Shown here one piece after another: positions 55,027 through 64,000 of a DNA stretch of 64,000 nucleotides. The DNA lies in the NCBI GenBank assembly GCA_913776245.1, contig CAJYLO010000026.1, positions 62,001 through 126,000 on the forward strand, given 5' to 3'. This DNA is from an uncultured Chryseobacterium sp. (GTDB lineage Bacteria > Bacteroidota > Bacteroidia > Flavobacteriales > Weeksellaceae). Position 1 is the stretch's first letter. The number at the start of each line of letters is the position of its first letter. The position numbers and the translations under genes were made by a program. Under the pieces are notes generated by a model, which saw only the letters and a list, made by a program, of their open reading frames with translations, made no database searches and was not told the origin of the DNA.

Positions 55027-55044
55027 TAGTCTATTTAGGACTAC
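55027..55044 (-). repeat. inverted repeat IR-R of the promoter switch
   Basis: TAGTCTATTTAGGACTAC is the exact reverse complement of 54822-54839. The ATG of the next gene is 17 bp further right. Confidence 0.95.
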
Positions 55045-55060
55045 GTATTCTAAAAACAAA

Positions 55061-55819
55061 ATGAACAGACAAATGATGATTAGATCAAGATACAATAGAT
55101 CCTGTCTCAGTATGACGGTTTGTTCTTGCTTTCCACAAGTTAATGAACGACACTCAATAACAGGTGCACAAATGATGAGAAATTTAGTAACGGTCTCATC
55201 CTATTCATTTAGGTTGAGACTCGTTTTTATTTCCATCTTCTTTGCAATGTTCTTTTATGCACAAAGCTTTGGCAACTATAATCCTGCAATCACGGTCATA
55301 GACGGATCTTATATATCAATCACAGACAGCATATCTATCACTAATTCAGAGACTGAGGTTCAGAATGTATACGATCACAATACAAACGTATATATTTCAG
55401 AACATACAATCGTATCGGGAATAGAACATTTCGAAAATGCCGAACTGCATAAAATCAAGGAAACTTTATATGAACCGGAAAAGAAAATAGCGGTAAAACA
55501 AAAACTTAAGACTCATCACGCTCTCAAAAGAACAGCTGCAGAAAACTTAGTAAGAACTGATATACAATATTCTGAAAATAAAAAAAATACTGTTTTACGG
55601 ATCACTGAGTATTGCAATACCACGGCATCAGGCTCCACTTCATTGGCGAAAATCAAAGCAGTGCTTCAGAAATCTTATACAGGCAAACTGTTTAATCCTT
55701 CCGGCTCTACTCAGGAATTTTCTTATGTGTACCGTCAGTATTCGCAGCTGTTTCCGGACGATTACTATTCCCGTCCACCGCCTTCCACTCCACACAACGG
55801 TTCGCATTTACTTACCTAA
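55061..55819 (+). CDS. hypothetical secreted protein upstream of the GEVED protein
   Basis: 252 residues from ATG at 55061; ATG at 55172/55175 would put the signal-like segment (LRLVFISIFFAMFFYAQSF) closer to the start and is an equally good choice. The mature part has ISIT- and IVS-rich strands, then a basic KQKLKTHHALKR stretch and a Pro-rich tail (SRPPPSTPHNGSHLL). I recognise no domain. The gene begins 17 bp beyond the right inverted repeat and would be read only if the invertible promoter is flipped or if another promoter exists. It may be an accessory or signalling protein for the adhesin downstream (inference). Confidence 0.55.
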   Translation: MNRQMMIRSRYNRSCLSMTVCSCFPQVNERHSITGAQMMRNLVTVSSYSFRLRLVFISIFFAMFFYAQSFGNYNPAITVIDGSYISITDSISITNSETEVQNVYDHNTNVYISEHTIVSGIEHFENAELHKIKETLYEPEKKIAVKQKLKTHHALKRTAAENLVRTDIQYSENKKNTVLRITEYCNTTASGSTSLAKIKAVLQKSYTGKLFNPSGSTQEFSYVYRQYSQLFPDDYYSRPPPSTPHNGSHLLT

Positions 55820-56116
55820 ATTGATTTTCACCGCTACTGACAATAATTTACAGATGAAAAATAGCAGGTATTTCTAACTGCTCATTAATGAGCTGTAAAT
55901 CCACACAGACAGTGGTTTAACTCGTTTTCTGACATCGAGATAGTTTAGTAGTCAAATAAGGAAAATAAGATGCAAATACCCTGAATGATCTACTCAAGTG
56001 ATTTGCTACCACGATTATTTACAGGTAAGAACCGCACTTCCTATCAAATACAAAGCCGCCTCACGGCTATTCCTTTTATAAATCTGAATTAAAAATTAAC
56101 TCTTAAACACTTTATT
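55820..56116. other. non-coding gap
   Basis: About 300 bp with no credible gene. It could hold a separate promoter for the surface protein; no clear consensus was found. Confidence 0.3.
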
Positions 56117-56196
56117 ATGAAAAAGCATCCTTTATTATTAGCGCAATCTTGGTGTCTTCAATTGCTTACTCTCATGTCGGTATCAATAATAAATAA
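56117..56196 (+). pseudogene. frameshifted signal-peptide remnant
   Basis: An ATG-AAA start is followed, one base out of frame, by ASFIISAILVSSIAYSHVGINNK and a stop. If one A is added to the A5 tract the two parts join to a normal signal peptide and the V-G-I-N-N motif that opens many secreted Chryseobacterium-type proteins. Everything after that is missing. It is the left-over of a gene of the type that follows at 63521. Confidence 0.6.
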
Positions 56197-56252
56197 AATC
56201 TAGATAATAGATAACAACATTCATTAAAGATTAATCTTAATTTATTACATAA

Positions 56253-59200
56253 ATGATTCAATTATATAAATTTTTTCAAAAAAAACTCTGGTTACTCCTC
56301 GGAGTTTGTATGGTACTCTCGGTAGTACCACGAATGTTGGGACAAACCCTCCTCACCGAGAGTTTTAATTATCCCAACAGTACGGCACTTACTTCTGCCA
56401 ACTGGACACAGTTTGCAACAGCAACACCTGTAATATCAACATCAACAGGCAATCTTGCCTATCCGGGAACCATTGGAAATGGGATTGGCAACAAGGTTTC
56501 TCTTGGAAAAGAAGGTCAGGATGTGTACCGCACATTTGCAACAGCAACTTTAGGCAATACAGGAACAAATGTACCTGCGGTCTATGCAAGTGCTGTTGTG
56601 AATATTTCCTCTGCACAAAATGTTCTTGGAGCAGGAGACTATTTTTTGTCATTAGGCGTTACCACTACAGTTTCAGCTAAGGTCTATATCAGATTGAACG
56701 GAATGTCAAGCTTTAGTTTCGGGTTACAGAAAGGTTCTACAGGAGCTGTGGAATACGAATCTGTTGTAAGACCGTATAACACCAATATCAACATTGTATT
56801 AAAGTATGAATGGGTAGCCGGTTCTAATAATGATGTGCTGAGACTCTATGTAAATCCATCTTTAGCAGCCGAACCCTCCACTGCTGATGTTTCTTACACT
56901 ACTACAGGAGCGCTTTTTACGGCAACTGATCCAACAACGTTGGCAGCCGTGCAGCTATCTCAGGGTACAAATACTATCAGCCCTGAACTTGCTATCGACA
57001 ATATCAACGTAGGAACTACGTGGGCAAGTGTAACTTCACCCGCTTATGATTACGGAGATCTGCCTGTATCTTATGATACGAGCAAGGATAATGTATTTAT
57101 TCCTGCAGTGCATGCGCCACTTTCAGGGTTATATATGGGAAGCAATGCTCCGGATTTGGAATTTGGTCCTTACAGTGTAACATCTCCCGATGAAAACAAC
57201 GCATCAGGGGATAACGCAAATGCCACGGCAGATGAAGATGGTATTGTACCCGCTTCTAATCCAATAAGAAAAGGAGCACCTTACACCTTGTCTGTACCGG
57301 TAAACAATCCGTCAGCAACAACCCGGTATTTGTATGGGTGGATCGATTTTAACGGCGATGGGAAGTTTCAGGCAACAGAATTGGCAAGTAGTACCGTTGT
57401 TTCCTTTTCCAACAACGGAAGCAGTACCCAGACCCTAATTTGGACTTCTGCGCAAACTGCAACGCTTACCTCTACCGCAAAGGTGTATATGAGGCTTAGG
57501 CTTTCTGCTATTTCTTTGTTAGATACCTCAGATGCTACACTGGATGAAAGAAGCATTGGAAACGGAGCGATTAGTAGTGCAAGTTCGGTAGATGCTGCAA
57601 CGTATGCTGCAGGTGAAGTAGAAGATTATCAAATCAATGTCGTAGATACTTACGACTTTGGCGACGCCCCAACTTCTTATGATAATGATATGAACGGTAC
57701 GGCAGCAGCTAATTACAAGCCAGCCAGAAACCTTCCTACCAGCAATTTGTATTTGGGAAGCACATATACGGTAGAAAACGCACCGCTTTCCGTAGCTGCA
57801 GGAGCCGATAACAACGGAAGCAACGGAGACGGTGTTTCCGATGACGGTCTTTCCGCTTCACAGCTTAATATCCGTACCAATGTGATCAACAGCTATACGG
57901 TAAATGTTAAGAATACCACAGGAGCGAATGCTACATTATACGCTTGGCTCGATTTAAACAACAATGGAAGATTTGAGTCAGGAGAATTAGCAGGCAACAG
58001 CGGAGCTGTGAATGTAGCTGCAAATGCTACTTCCGTAACAATAGGCTTTACCGCTGCACAGATAAACACTATTGCGGCCTCTACCCAAAAAGTATATTTG
58101 AGACTAAGACTGATACAGGCTAATCCTCTGTCAGCGATTGGAGATGCAGCTAATGCTGTGGTAGACGAAAGAGCTATTGCTGACGGTACATCAACGGGAG
58201 CTTACCAATATGCATCTTACGGAGAGGTTGAAGATTACCAATTGACGGTAACGCGAGACTTTGGAGATGCACCGGTATCTTATGAAAACGGAAGCTCTTC
58301 TACAGCGGCATCACAAACCAATGATCCTGCTGGAACATCAACATTTATGATGGGTAATACCATTGATTTTGAATTGTCTCCTGCCAGTGTAAGCTCCCCG
58401 GCTGACAACAACGGTACCAATGGAGACGGCTTGGATGAAGATGCGATAACTACTCCGAAGACCATTACCAGCGGAGCACCGTTTACCATTAGCATCCCTG
58501 TAAATAACAAGACTGCTGTTACTAAAACAGCCTATGTCTATGGCTGGCTTGATTTGAACGGAGACGGTAAATTCAGTGGGGATGAATCTGTTACCGCCAC
58601 TGCTGCCAATATTGCAGCCAACGGGACATCTAATTTTATCCTTACGTGGAATACGACTACAGTATCCGCTTCGGTTTTAGCAGCAGGGAAAGCCTATGTG
58701 AGATTCAGATTATCCGATACCTCACTGACCAACAGCAATGCTGCAACATTGATCGATACGAGAAGTTATGGTGCGGGTACAGGAGACGGAGAGATAGAAG
58801 ACTACCAGTTTGTGGTAAATGATCTTTACGATTATGGTGATGCCCCTAGTTCTTATGATAATGACAAGGACGGTACGGCAGCAACTAACTACAAGCCTGC
58901 GAGAAACGTTCCTACCAGCAATTTGTATTTGGGAAGCACCTATACGGTAGAAAGCGCACCGCTTTCCGTAGCCGCAGGAGCTAATAACAACGGAAGCAAC
59001 GGAGACGGAGTTTCCGATGACGGTCTTTCTGCTTCACAGCTGAACATCCGTACCAATGTGATCAACAATTACACGGTAAATGTTAAGAATACGACGACAG
59101 CTAATGCTACTTTATATGCTTGGCTCGATTTAAACAACAACGGAAGATTTGAAGCAGGAGAATTAGCAGGCAACAGCGGAGCAGTGAATGTAGCTCCAAA

Positions 59201-62200
59201 TGCTACTTCTGTAACGATAGGCTTTACCGCTGCACAGATGAACACTATTGCAGCCTCTACCCAAAAAGTATATTTGAGACTAAGACTGATACAGGCTAAT
59301 CCATTGTCATCAATTGGAGACAATACAGGTAATGCGGTGGTCGACGAAAGAGCTATTGCTGACGGTACATCAACGGGAGCTTACCAATATGCATCTTTTG
59401 GAGAGGTAGAAGATTACCAATTGACGGTAACTCGAGACTTTGGAGATGCCCCGGTATCGTATGAAAGCGGAAGTACTTCGACAGCGGCTTCTCAAACGAA
59501 TGACGCTACAGGATTAGCATCATTTACGATGGGTAATACCATTGATTTTGAATTGTCTCCTGCGAGTGTCACCTCACCGGCAGACAATAACGGTACCAAT
59601 GGAGACGGAGCGGATGAAGATGCGATAACTACGCCTCAGACGATTACCAGCGGCGCACCGTTTACTATTAGCATCCCTGTAAATAATAAGACAGCAGCTG
59701 CGAAATATGCTTATGTTTACGGCTGGTTGGATCTGAACGGTGACGGCAAATTCAGCGGTGATGAAGCAGGAACAGCAAGTACTACTCCCTATTTAGGTGC
59801 CACCAACGGAACATCTAATATCACATTAACATGGAATAATACTAATGCATCTTCTGCTGTAATTGCATCAGGAAAAACATATGTGAGATTCAGGTTATCG
59901 GATGCTTTACTTACGAATGCCAACAATGCTACCCAGACAATGATTGATACAAGAAGTTATGGAGCGGCTACAGGTGACGGAGAGATTGAAGACTATCAGT
60001 TTGTGGTAAGCACTCTTTACGATTATGGCGATGCTCCCTTATCTTATGATAAACCAAACGGTACAACACAAGTCTCTGCAAGAAATATATCGGCCAGCAC
60101 TTTGTATTTAGGCACACAGCCAGATGAAGAATCTTCTGCATCTTCTGTAGCAGCAGGTGCGGATAACAATGGCAGCAATGGTGATGGTTTGGATGAAGAC
60201 GGCATAGATCCTGCTGTGAATCATATTAAGGTGGCAACTGCTTATTCTTTAGTTGTAAAAGTAACCAACACTTCAGGATCTGCCAAAACATTGTATGGCT
60301 GGCTGGATATTAATAGCAACGGTATATTTGAAGCTGGAGAAGTTATGTCAGCATCTGTGGCTAACAATACCAGTAACGGTACCGTTACCCTTACCTGGCC
60401 GTCAACTACTACAGTCAACATTACCAGTACGAAAATTTATTTGAGATTGAGATTGTGTAGTTCACTTAGTGCAGGTTCTTTAGCTTATGATACACGTGCT
60501 ATAGGAGATGGTCTTACTACGGGTGTATATGGCACTTCTACAATTGGCGAAATAGAAGATTATCAGATTACAGTAAACCCCGGATTTGATTTTGGAGATG
60601 CTCCTGCAACTTTCGAGATGAATGGTGCTTCTACTTCTGTCTCAGTTCCGGCAAGACACCAGACGGCATCTAACTTATATTTGGGAAGTTCATATGATCT
60701 TGAGATGGCTAATCAGCCTGTAGCAGCCTCGGCGGATAGTAATGGAACGAATGGTGACGGTGCAGACGAAGACGGTATTACAGCTACTTTACCTGCCTTT
60801 GGTCCAACAACGACCTCATATAGTGTGAATGTGAATGTTTACAAGACTATTGCAGGAACAGCTACCCTTCACGGATGGATTGATATGGATGGCAATGGTA
60901 AATTTTCTGTTTATGAATACACCTCTGCTACAGTCACCGGAACAGCAGGAGCCCAAAACGTAACTCTTACGTGGGCATCTCCGTTTTATGAGAGTACTGC
61001 CAATACAAAAACCTACATGAGACTGCGCTTTACGACCGCTTCATTAGCAGATGATGATAGCACTTCCGGAGTAGATGAAAGAGCAATAGGTGATGGATTA
61101 AGCACTGGCACATATACAACCAGTACTGCTTTTGCCAATGGTGAGATAGAAGATTATTCTCTTCCTGTTAGCGGATATATCGATTCTGACGGAGACGGTA
61201 TTACAGATAATATTGATTTGGATGATGATAACGACGGTATCTTGGATTGTGTGGAAAATGGGATTACAAATGATCCGAACGATGCATTTAAAATTGGTGG
61301 TAATGCAAATGTACCAACTTCCAATGTAGGTTCTCCTACAGGACCATCTTACCAGATACAATTAACACCAAATACAAATAGTCAAGCTGGTAGAGCATGG
61401 ACATTCGGACAGATTGATTTTTCTAAAAGTTTTGCATTTACGATGAAAGTATATCTTGGCAGTAATTCCAATGGAGCAGATGGAATGGCGGTAGTATTTC
61501 ATAACTCCTCTGCAGGATACAATGCTATTGGCGATAGTGGTGGAGGTTTAGGTGCTAAGTATATAGCGAATGGTGTTGCACTGGAACTGGATACATACAG
61601 TAATAGTGGTGCCCCAGACTACGACCCTAGTTATGACCATGGAACAATTAGAAAAACATCTGATTGGTCAGCTTTGTCTTCTACGGCACAGTTGTCAGCA
61701 ACCTCTGGCAATGTAAAAGATGGAAAATGGCATGAAGTTTCCTTTTATTGGTCTGTAGCTACTCATACTTTGCGTTATACTTTTGATGGACATGATGTGA
61801 CCAGTTATACTTTCCCGGCAACAGGAACCAATTCTATTACAGGTATTTTTGGAGGAACAAAAGCCTATTTTGGATATACAGCGTCTACTGGATTATATAC
61901 CAACGATCAAAGAATAGCTTTTGATAACCCATGTACAATACCTCTTTCTACCGATACAGATGGAGATGGCATACTGAACAGTTTGGATTTGGATTCCGAT
62001 AATGATGGTTGTCTCGATGCCATCGAAGGAGATGAAAATGTTAGGGCTTCAATGCTGGTGGCTTCAGCATCGACATTATCCGTAGGAACAGGCTCTTCTG
62101 CATCCAATCAAAATCTTGGAACTACTGTAGATACACAAGGTATACCTACTGTAGTTAATAACGGGGGTGCTGCTGATGTAGGTGGAGATCAAGGACAAGG

Positions 62201-63425
62201 TATCGGTTACTCTCAGAATTCTACAATTAACGCTTGTAATGATATAGATGGCGACGGCGTTCCTGATATTAATGACTTAGACAATGACAATGATGGGATT
62301 TTGGATGCTGACGAAGATTGTATTAGCACCACAACAATAACATTAGGAAGAACTACTACTTCAAACGCTACATTCTCTGTAGTAGGAGGAGATGGCTCTG
62401 TAAACCCTGTTACTTCAGGATATACTTACTGGATAGGGCAAAGCAGCCAGGATGAATCAATATTGTATACATTTCCATACCCAGTATATTCTTTGCAGAT
62501 ACCACAGACTATAAATATTTCCGGTACTTCTACTGCTTCAGAATTGTTAGAAGTCTACATTAATGGGAGTTTATACCCTATTACATCCTCAATGGTCACA
62601 GGGCTTTCTGCGACTTCGTATATAACTTCTTCTGGAGCTATTGGAAGCACTAACGATGGAACAGTAAATTTTACCTCCATTGCGATCAATTATCCTCAAG
62701 GCATCAACAGTATCAGGATTAGGAACAACCCTAATGGTTATTCAGGCAATGGCTGGGAAATGAATGCTGTAAAACTATTATCAAGAAGTACGTGCAATGC
62801 TGATTATGATAATGATGGAATTCGGAATTCTTTGGATCTTGACAGCGACAATGACGGCTGTTTAGATGCCATAGAAGGAGATGAAAACGTAACTGGCAGC
62901 ATGCTAGTAAATGCCTATACAGGGTTATCTGTCGGTGCCGGTTCCACAGCATCTAATCAAAACCTTTGTGCCGGAAGCGGTTGTGTAGATTCACAAGGTG
63001 TTCCTACTATTGTTAATGCAGGTGGTGCAGCTGATATAGGGAATGATCAAGGGCAAGGTGTTGGAACCTCTAAAGACAGTACTCAAAAGGATCCTGCGTG
63101 TACCTCTGCTTGCTATAAGCCGGCAGCTATCGGAGGAACAACTTTAGACACTAAGCATGGTATTACAGCTCTTGGCAGAGCAGGTACAACAAATAATGAC
63201 TGGCCAATGGCACGCAAAGGCGCCTGGACAGCTTTGGAGTCTAAAGAAAAAGGATTTGTAATTAACAGAGTAGATACAACAGCAGATCTTAGCAATATTA
63301 CCAATCCTATTGAAGGAATGATGGTATATGATAAGCAGGCTGCCTGTCTGAAAGTTTATACAACCAAAGCAGGAGATTCTTCACCGGCATGGCATTGTAT
63401 GAATACACCAGCATGTCCTGATTAA
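56253..63425 (+). CDS. giant surface protein with seven GEVED repeats, lectin-like and thrombospondin-type-3-like regions
   Basis: 2390 residues. Signal peptide (LWLLLGVCMVLSVVPRMLGQ). An N-terminal non-repeat domain (about 30-265) is followed by seven GEVED-type units of about 200 residues, starting DYGDLPVSYD, DFGDAPTSYD, DFGDAPVSYE, DYGDAPSSYD, DFGDAPVSYE, DYGDAPLSYD and DFGDAPATFE; each ends with GE(V/I)EDYQ. Then D-rich calcium-type repeats (DSDGDGITDNIDLDDDNDGI), an L-type lectin-like domain (about 1670-1890, AWTFGQIDFSKSFAF) and two more D-rich repeats. The last 95 residues carry cysteines but no type A sorting signature was recognised. It is probably a calcium-stabilised adhesin exported to the surface. 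Expression may depend on the invertible segment upstream. Confidence 0.85.
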   Translation: MIQLYKFFQKKLWLLLGVCMVLSVVPRMLGQTLLTESFNYPNSTALTSANWTQFATATPVISTSTGNLAYPGTIGNGIGNKVSLGKEGQDVYRTFATATLGNTGTNVPAVYASAVVNISSAQNVLGAGDYFLSLGVTTTVSAKVYIRLNGMSSFSFGLQKGSTGAVEYESVVRPYNTNINIVLKYEWVAGSNNDVLRLYVNPSLAAEPSTADVSYTTTGALFTATDPTTLAAVQLSQGTNTISPELAIDNINVGTTWASVTSPAYDYGDLPVSYDTSKDNVFIPAVHAPLSGLYMGSNAPDLEFGPYSVTSPDENNASGDNANATADEDGIVPASNPIRKGAPYTLSVPVNNPSATTRYLYGWIDFNGDGKFQATELASSTVVSFSNNGSSTQTLIWTSAQTATLTSTAKVYMRLRLSAISLLDTSDATLDERSIGNGAISSASSVDAATYAAGEVEDYQINVVDTYDFGDAPTSYDNDMNGTAAANYKPARNLPTSNLYLGSTYTVENAPLSVAAGADNNGSNGDGVSDDGLSASQLNIRTNVINSYTVNVKNTTGANATLYAWLDLNNNGRFESGELAGNSGAVNVAANATSVTIGFTAAQINTIAASTQKVYLRLRLIQANPLSAIGDAANAVVDERAIADGTSTGAYQYASYGEVEDYQLTVTRDFGDAPVSYENGSSSTAASQTNDPAGTSTFMMGNTIDFELSPASVSSPADNNGTNGDGLDEDAITTPKTITSGAPFTISIPVNNKTAVTKTAYVYGWLDLNGDGKFSGDESVTATAANIAANGTSNFILTWNTTTVSASVLAAGKAYVRFRLSDTSLTNSNAATLIDTRSYGAGTGDGEIEDYQFVVNDLYDYGDAPSSYDNDKDGTAATNYKPARNVPTSNLYLGSTYTVESAPLSVAAGANNNGSNGDGVSDDGLSASQLNIRTNVINNYTVNVKNTTTANATLYAWLDLNNNGRFEAGELAGNSGAVNVAPNATSVTIGFTAAQMNTIAASTQKVYLRLRLIQANPLSSIGDNTGNAVVDERAIADGTSTGAYQYASFGEVEDYQLTVTRDFGDAPVSYESGSTSTAASQTNDATGLASFTMGNTIDFELSPASVTSPADNNGTNGDGADEDAITTPQTITSGAPFTISIPVNNKTAAAKYAYVYGWLDLNGDGKFSGDEAGTASTTPYLGATNGTSNITLTWNNTNASSAVIASGKTYVRFRLSDALLTNANNATQTMIDTRSYGAATGDGEIEDYQFVVSTLYDYGDAPLSYDKPNGTTQVSARNISASTLYLGTQPDEESSASSVAAGADNNGSNGDGLDEDGIDPAVNHIKVATAYSLVVKVTNTSGSAKTLYGWLDINSNGIFEAGEVMSASVANNTSNGTVTLTWPSTTTVNITSTKIYLRLRLCSSLSAGSLAYDTRAIGDGLTTGVYGTSTIGEIEDYQITVNPGFDFGDAPATFEMNGASTSVSVPARHQTASNLYLGSSYDLEMANQPVAASADSNGTNGDGADEDGITATLPAFGPTTTSYSVNVNVYKTIAGTATLHGWIDMDGNGKFSVYEYTSATVTGTAGAQNVTLTWASPFYESTANTKTYMRLRFTTASLADDDSTSGVDERAIGDGLSTGTYTTSTAFANGEIEDYSLPVSGYIDSDGDGITDNIDLDDDNDGILDCVENGITNDPNDAFKIGGNANVPTSNVGSPTGPSYQIQLTPNTNSQAGRAWTFGQIDFSKSFAFTMKVYLGSNSNGADGMAVVFHNSSAGYNAIGDSGGGLGAKYIANGVALELDTYSNSGAPDYDPSYDHGTIRKTSDWSALSSTAQLSATSGNVKDGKWHEVSFYWSVATHTLRYTFDGHDVTSYTFPATGTNSITGIFGGTKAYFGYTASTGLYTNDQRIAFDNPCTIPLSTDTDGDGILNSLDLDSDNDGCLDAIEGDENVRASMLVASASTLSVGTGSSASNQNLGTTVDTQGIPTVVNNGGAADVGGDQGQGIGYSQNSTINACNDIDGDGVPDINDLDNDNDGILDADEDCISTTTITLGRTTTSNATFSVVGGDGSVNPVTSGYTYWIGQSSQDESILYTFPYPVYSLQIPQTINISGTSTASELLEVYINGSLYPITSSMVTGLSATSYITSSGAIGSTNDGTVNFTSIAINYPQGINSIRIRNNPNGYSGNGWEMNAVKLLSRSTCNADYDNDGIRNSLDLDSDNDGCLDAIEGDENVTGSMLVNAYTGLSVGAGSTASNQNLCAGSGCVDSQGVPTIVNAGGAADIGNDQGQGVGTSKDSTQKDPACTSACYKPAAIGGTTLDTKHGITALGRAGTTNNDWPMARKGAWTALESKEKGFVINRVDTTADLSNITNPIEGMMVYDKQAACLKVYTTKAGDSSPAWHCMNTPACPD
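57654..60020 (+). repeat. tandem duplication of a 1.18-kb double GEVED unit
   Basis: Units 2+3 (57654-58829) and 4+5 (58830-60020) are nearly alike at DNA level, e.g. shared blocks AGCAATTTGTATTTGGGAAG and GCACCGCTTTCCGTAGC. The period is 1176 bp (392 codons) for units 2 to 4 and 1179 bp for 3 to 5. Such long repeats allow unequal crossover, so length variants are expected. Confidence 0.85.
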
Positions 63426-63446
63426 CACCTTAAATAGTAAAGAATT

Positions 63447-63500
63447 GAGGAGGCAATCCAGATAAGTATGAAAATATCTTCGCCTCCTCTTTATCTTTTT
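63447..63500 (+). terminator. terminator after the GEVED gene
   Basis: Arms GAGGAGGC (63447-63454) and GCCTCCTC (63482-63489), with an inner AGATA/TATCT stem, are followed by TTTATCTTTTT. It separates the surface protein from the next gene. Confidence 0.8.
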
Positions 63501-63520
63501 AATCTTTAAAATTTAGAATA

Positions 63521-64000
63521 ATGAAAATTTTTTTAATGACAGCATCCTTACTGATCTCAACGTTTGTGTTTTCACAGGTAGCAGTAGGAAAAGCTACCAT
63601 AACGGCTGGTTCTAACGTATCTCTCGAATTTTATTCTGAGGCAGATAATGCTAGAGGTATCATATTACCATGGGTATCTACGGTAGCCGGTAATCCTGTG
63701 GCGTACGATGCTTCCACTGGTGCCGGCTACAAAGGAATTGGAACGGTAGTAGATGGTACCATCATCTTTGATCTTTCCGATAAAAAAGTGAAATATAGGA
63801 AGGCAGGATCTTGGGAACCACTTACAGGCAGTGTTCCTATGAATGTAAACGGAACTACGATTAATGCATTTAATGCTGTAGACTCTTCTTTGCAGGACAG
63901 CAAGAAAGAGCAGGAAAATGCCAAAGTTGCAATAGGAACAAATGCAAGTTCTGATACTACTCCCGGGATTTTAGTGCTGACAGATAGTAACAAGGCAATG
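63521..64000 (+). CDS. secreted protein, partial at the right edge
   Basis: 160 residues are visible. Signal peptide IFLMTASLLISTFVFSQ, then VAVGKATITAGSNVSLEFYS and a repeat-free beta-rich part (IGTVVDGTIIFDLSDKKVKY, VNGTTINAFN). The opening resembles the V-G-I-N-T secreted proteins of Chryseobacterium-type genomes, often found next to large GEVED-type surface proteins. The function is not known; the rest lies beyond the window. Confidence 0.7.
   Translation, partial: MKIFLMTASLLISTFVFSQVAVGKATITAGSNVSLEFYSEADNARGIILPWVSTVAGNPVAYDASTGAGYKGIGTVVDGTIIFDLSDKKVKYRKAGSWEPLTGSVPMNVNGTTINAFNAVDSSLQDSKKEQENAKVAIGTNASSDTTPGILVLTDSNKAM

Larger units (their letters stand above)
54822..55044. other. 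223-bp invertible promoter segment
   Basis: Two 18-bp perfect inverted repeats (54822-54839, 55027-55044) enclose 187 bp. On the minus strand this holds a good promoter (TTG, 19 bp, TAGATTTG) that now reads toward the recombinase. After inversion it would read toward the genes at 55061 and 56253. A 10-bp-arm palindrome at 54993-55020 lies at the other end. The arrangement is that of an on/off switch; inversion has not been shown. Confidence 0.85.

Overview
The window comes from a low-GC member of the Bacteroidota, most likely Flavobacteriia close to Chryseobacterium. The support is SusC/SusD-type transport, several type IX secretion (T9SS) cargo proteins, TPR/AraC-type regulators, T-N-N-T-T-T-G-type promoter boxes (TAnnTTTG with an upstream TTG/TTTG), and tyrosine recombinases of the kinds common in this phylum. 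Genus assignment is inference; no rRNA is present.

Layout. 1-4.1 kb is accessory DNA: a partial metallo-beta-lactamase-fold protein, two small HTH proteins of mobile-element type, an array of five palindromes spaced exactly 32 bp apart, a nonsense-interrupted P-loop gene, a bleomycin-resistance-like VOC protein and a Crp/Fnr regulator. 4.3-14.6 kb is a transport and redox locus: TPR-AraC regulator, MauE-like membrane protein, small two-cysteine secreted protein, SusD, SusC and a TlpA/DUF3738 fusion, headed by a clear promoter and a probable structured RNA. 14.6-34.6 kb is a defence-type island ending at tRNA-Ser(TGA). It holds an XRE regulator, an orphan ATPase / nuclease-like / deaminase / partner group in very AT-rich DNA, and a three-gene operon (DUF1998-type helicase, DrmD-like SNF2 helicase, Eco57I-type N6-adenine methylase) resembling a DISARM/Druantia hybrid. 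It ends with two convergent tyrosine recombinases and arm-type repeats beside the tRNA. 34.8-46.1 kb looks more like core genome: fluoride channel, two-component system, lipoprotein, a 22-bp tandem array, TonB-type receptor, aspartic protease, S41 protease and a second TPR-AraC regulator. 46.4-53.1 kb is an operon of T9SS cargo (two ELWxxDGT-repeat proteins, an LRR protein, an M36 metalloprotease). 53.5-64 kb is a recombinase, a short invertible promoter segment, a small secreted protein, a 2390-residue GEVED-repeat surface protein and the start of another secreted protein.

Two DNA-inversion switches stand out. In the island, an 18-bp perfect inverted repeat (29545-29562 and 31784-31801) lies inside the methylase gene and at the head of an oppositely oriented, promoterless copy of the methylase C-terminal half. 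Inversion would swap the probable target-recognition half in frame, and a tyrosine recombinase lies 102 bp away. At 54822-55044 another 18-bp inverted repeat flanks a promoter that now points at the adjacent recombinase gene; flipped, it would point at the surface-protein genes. The first switch would diversify a defence methylase, the second would turn a surface adhesin on and off. Both are read from sequence; neither has been tested.
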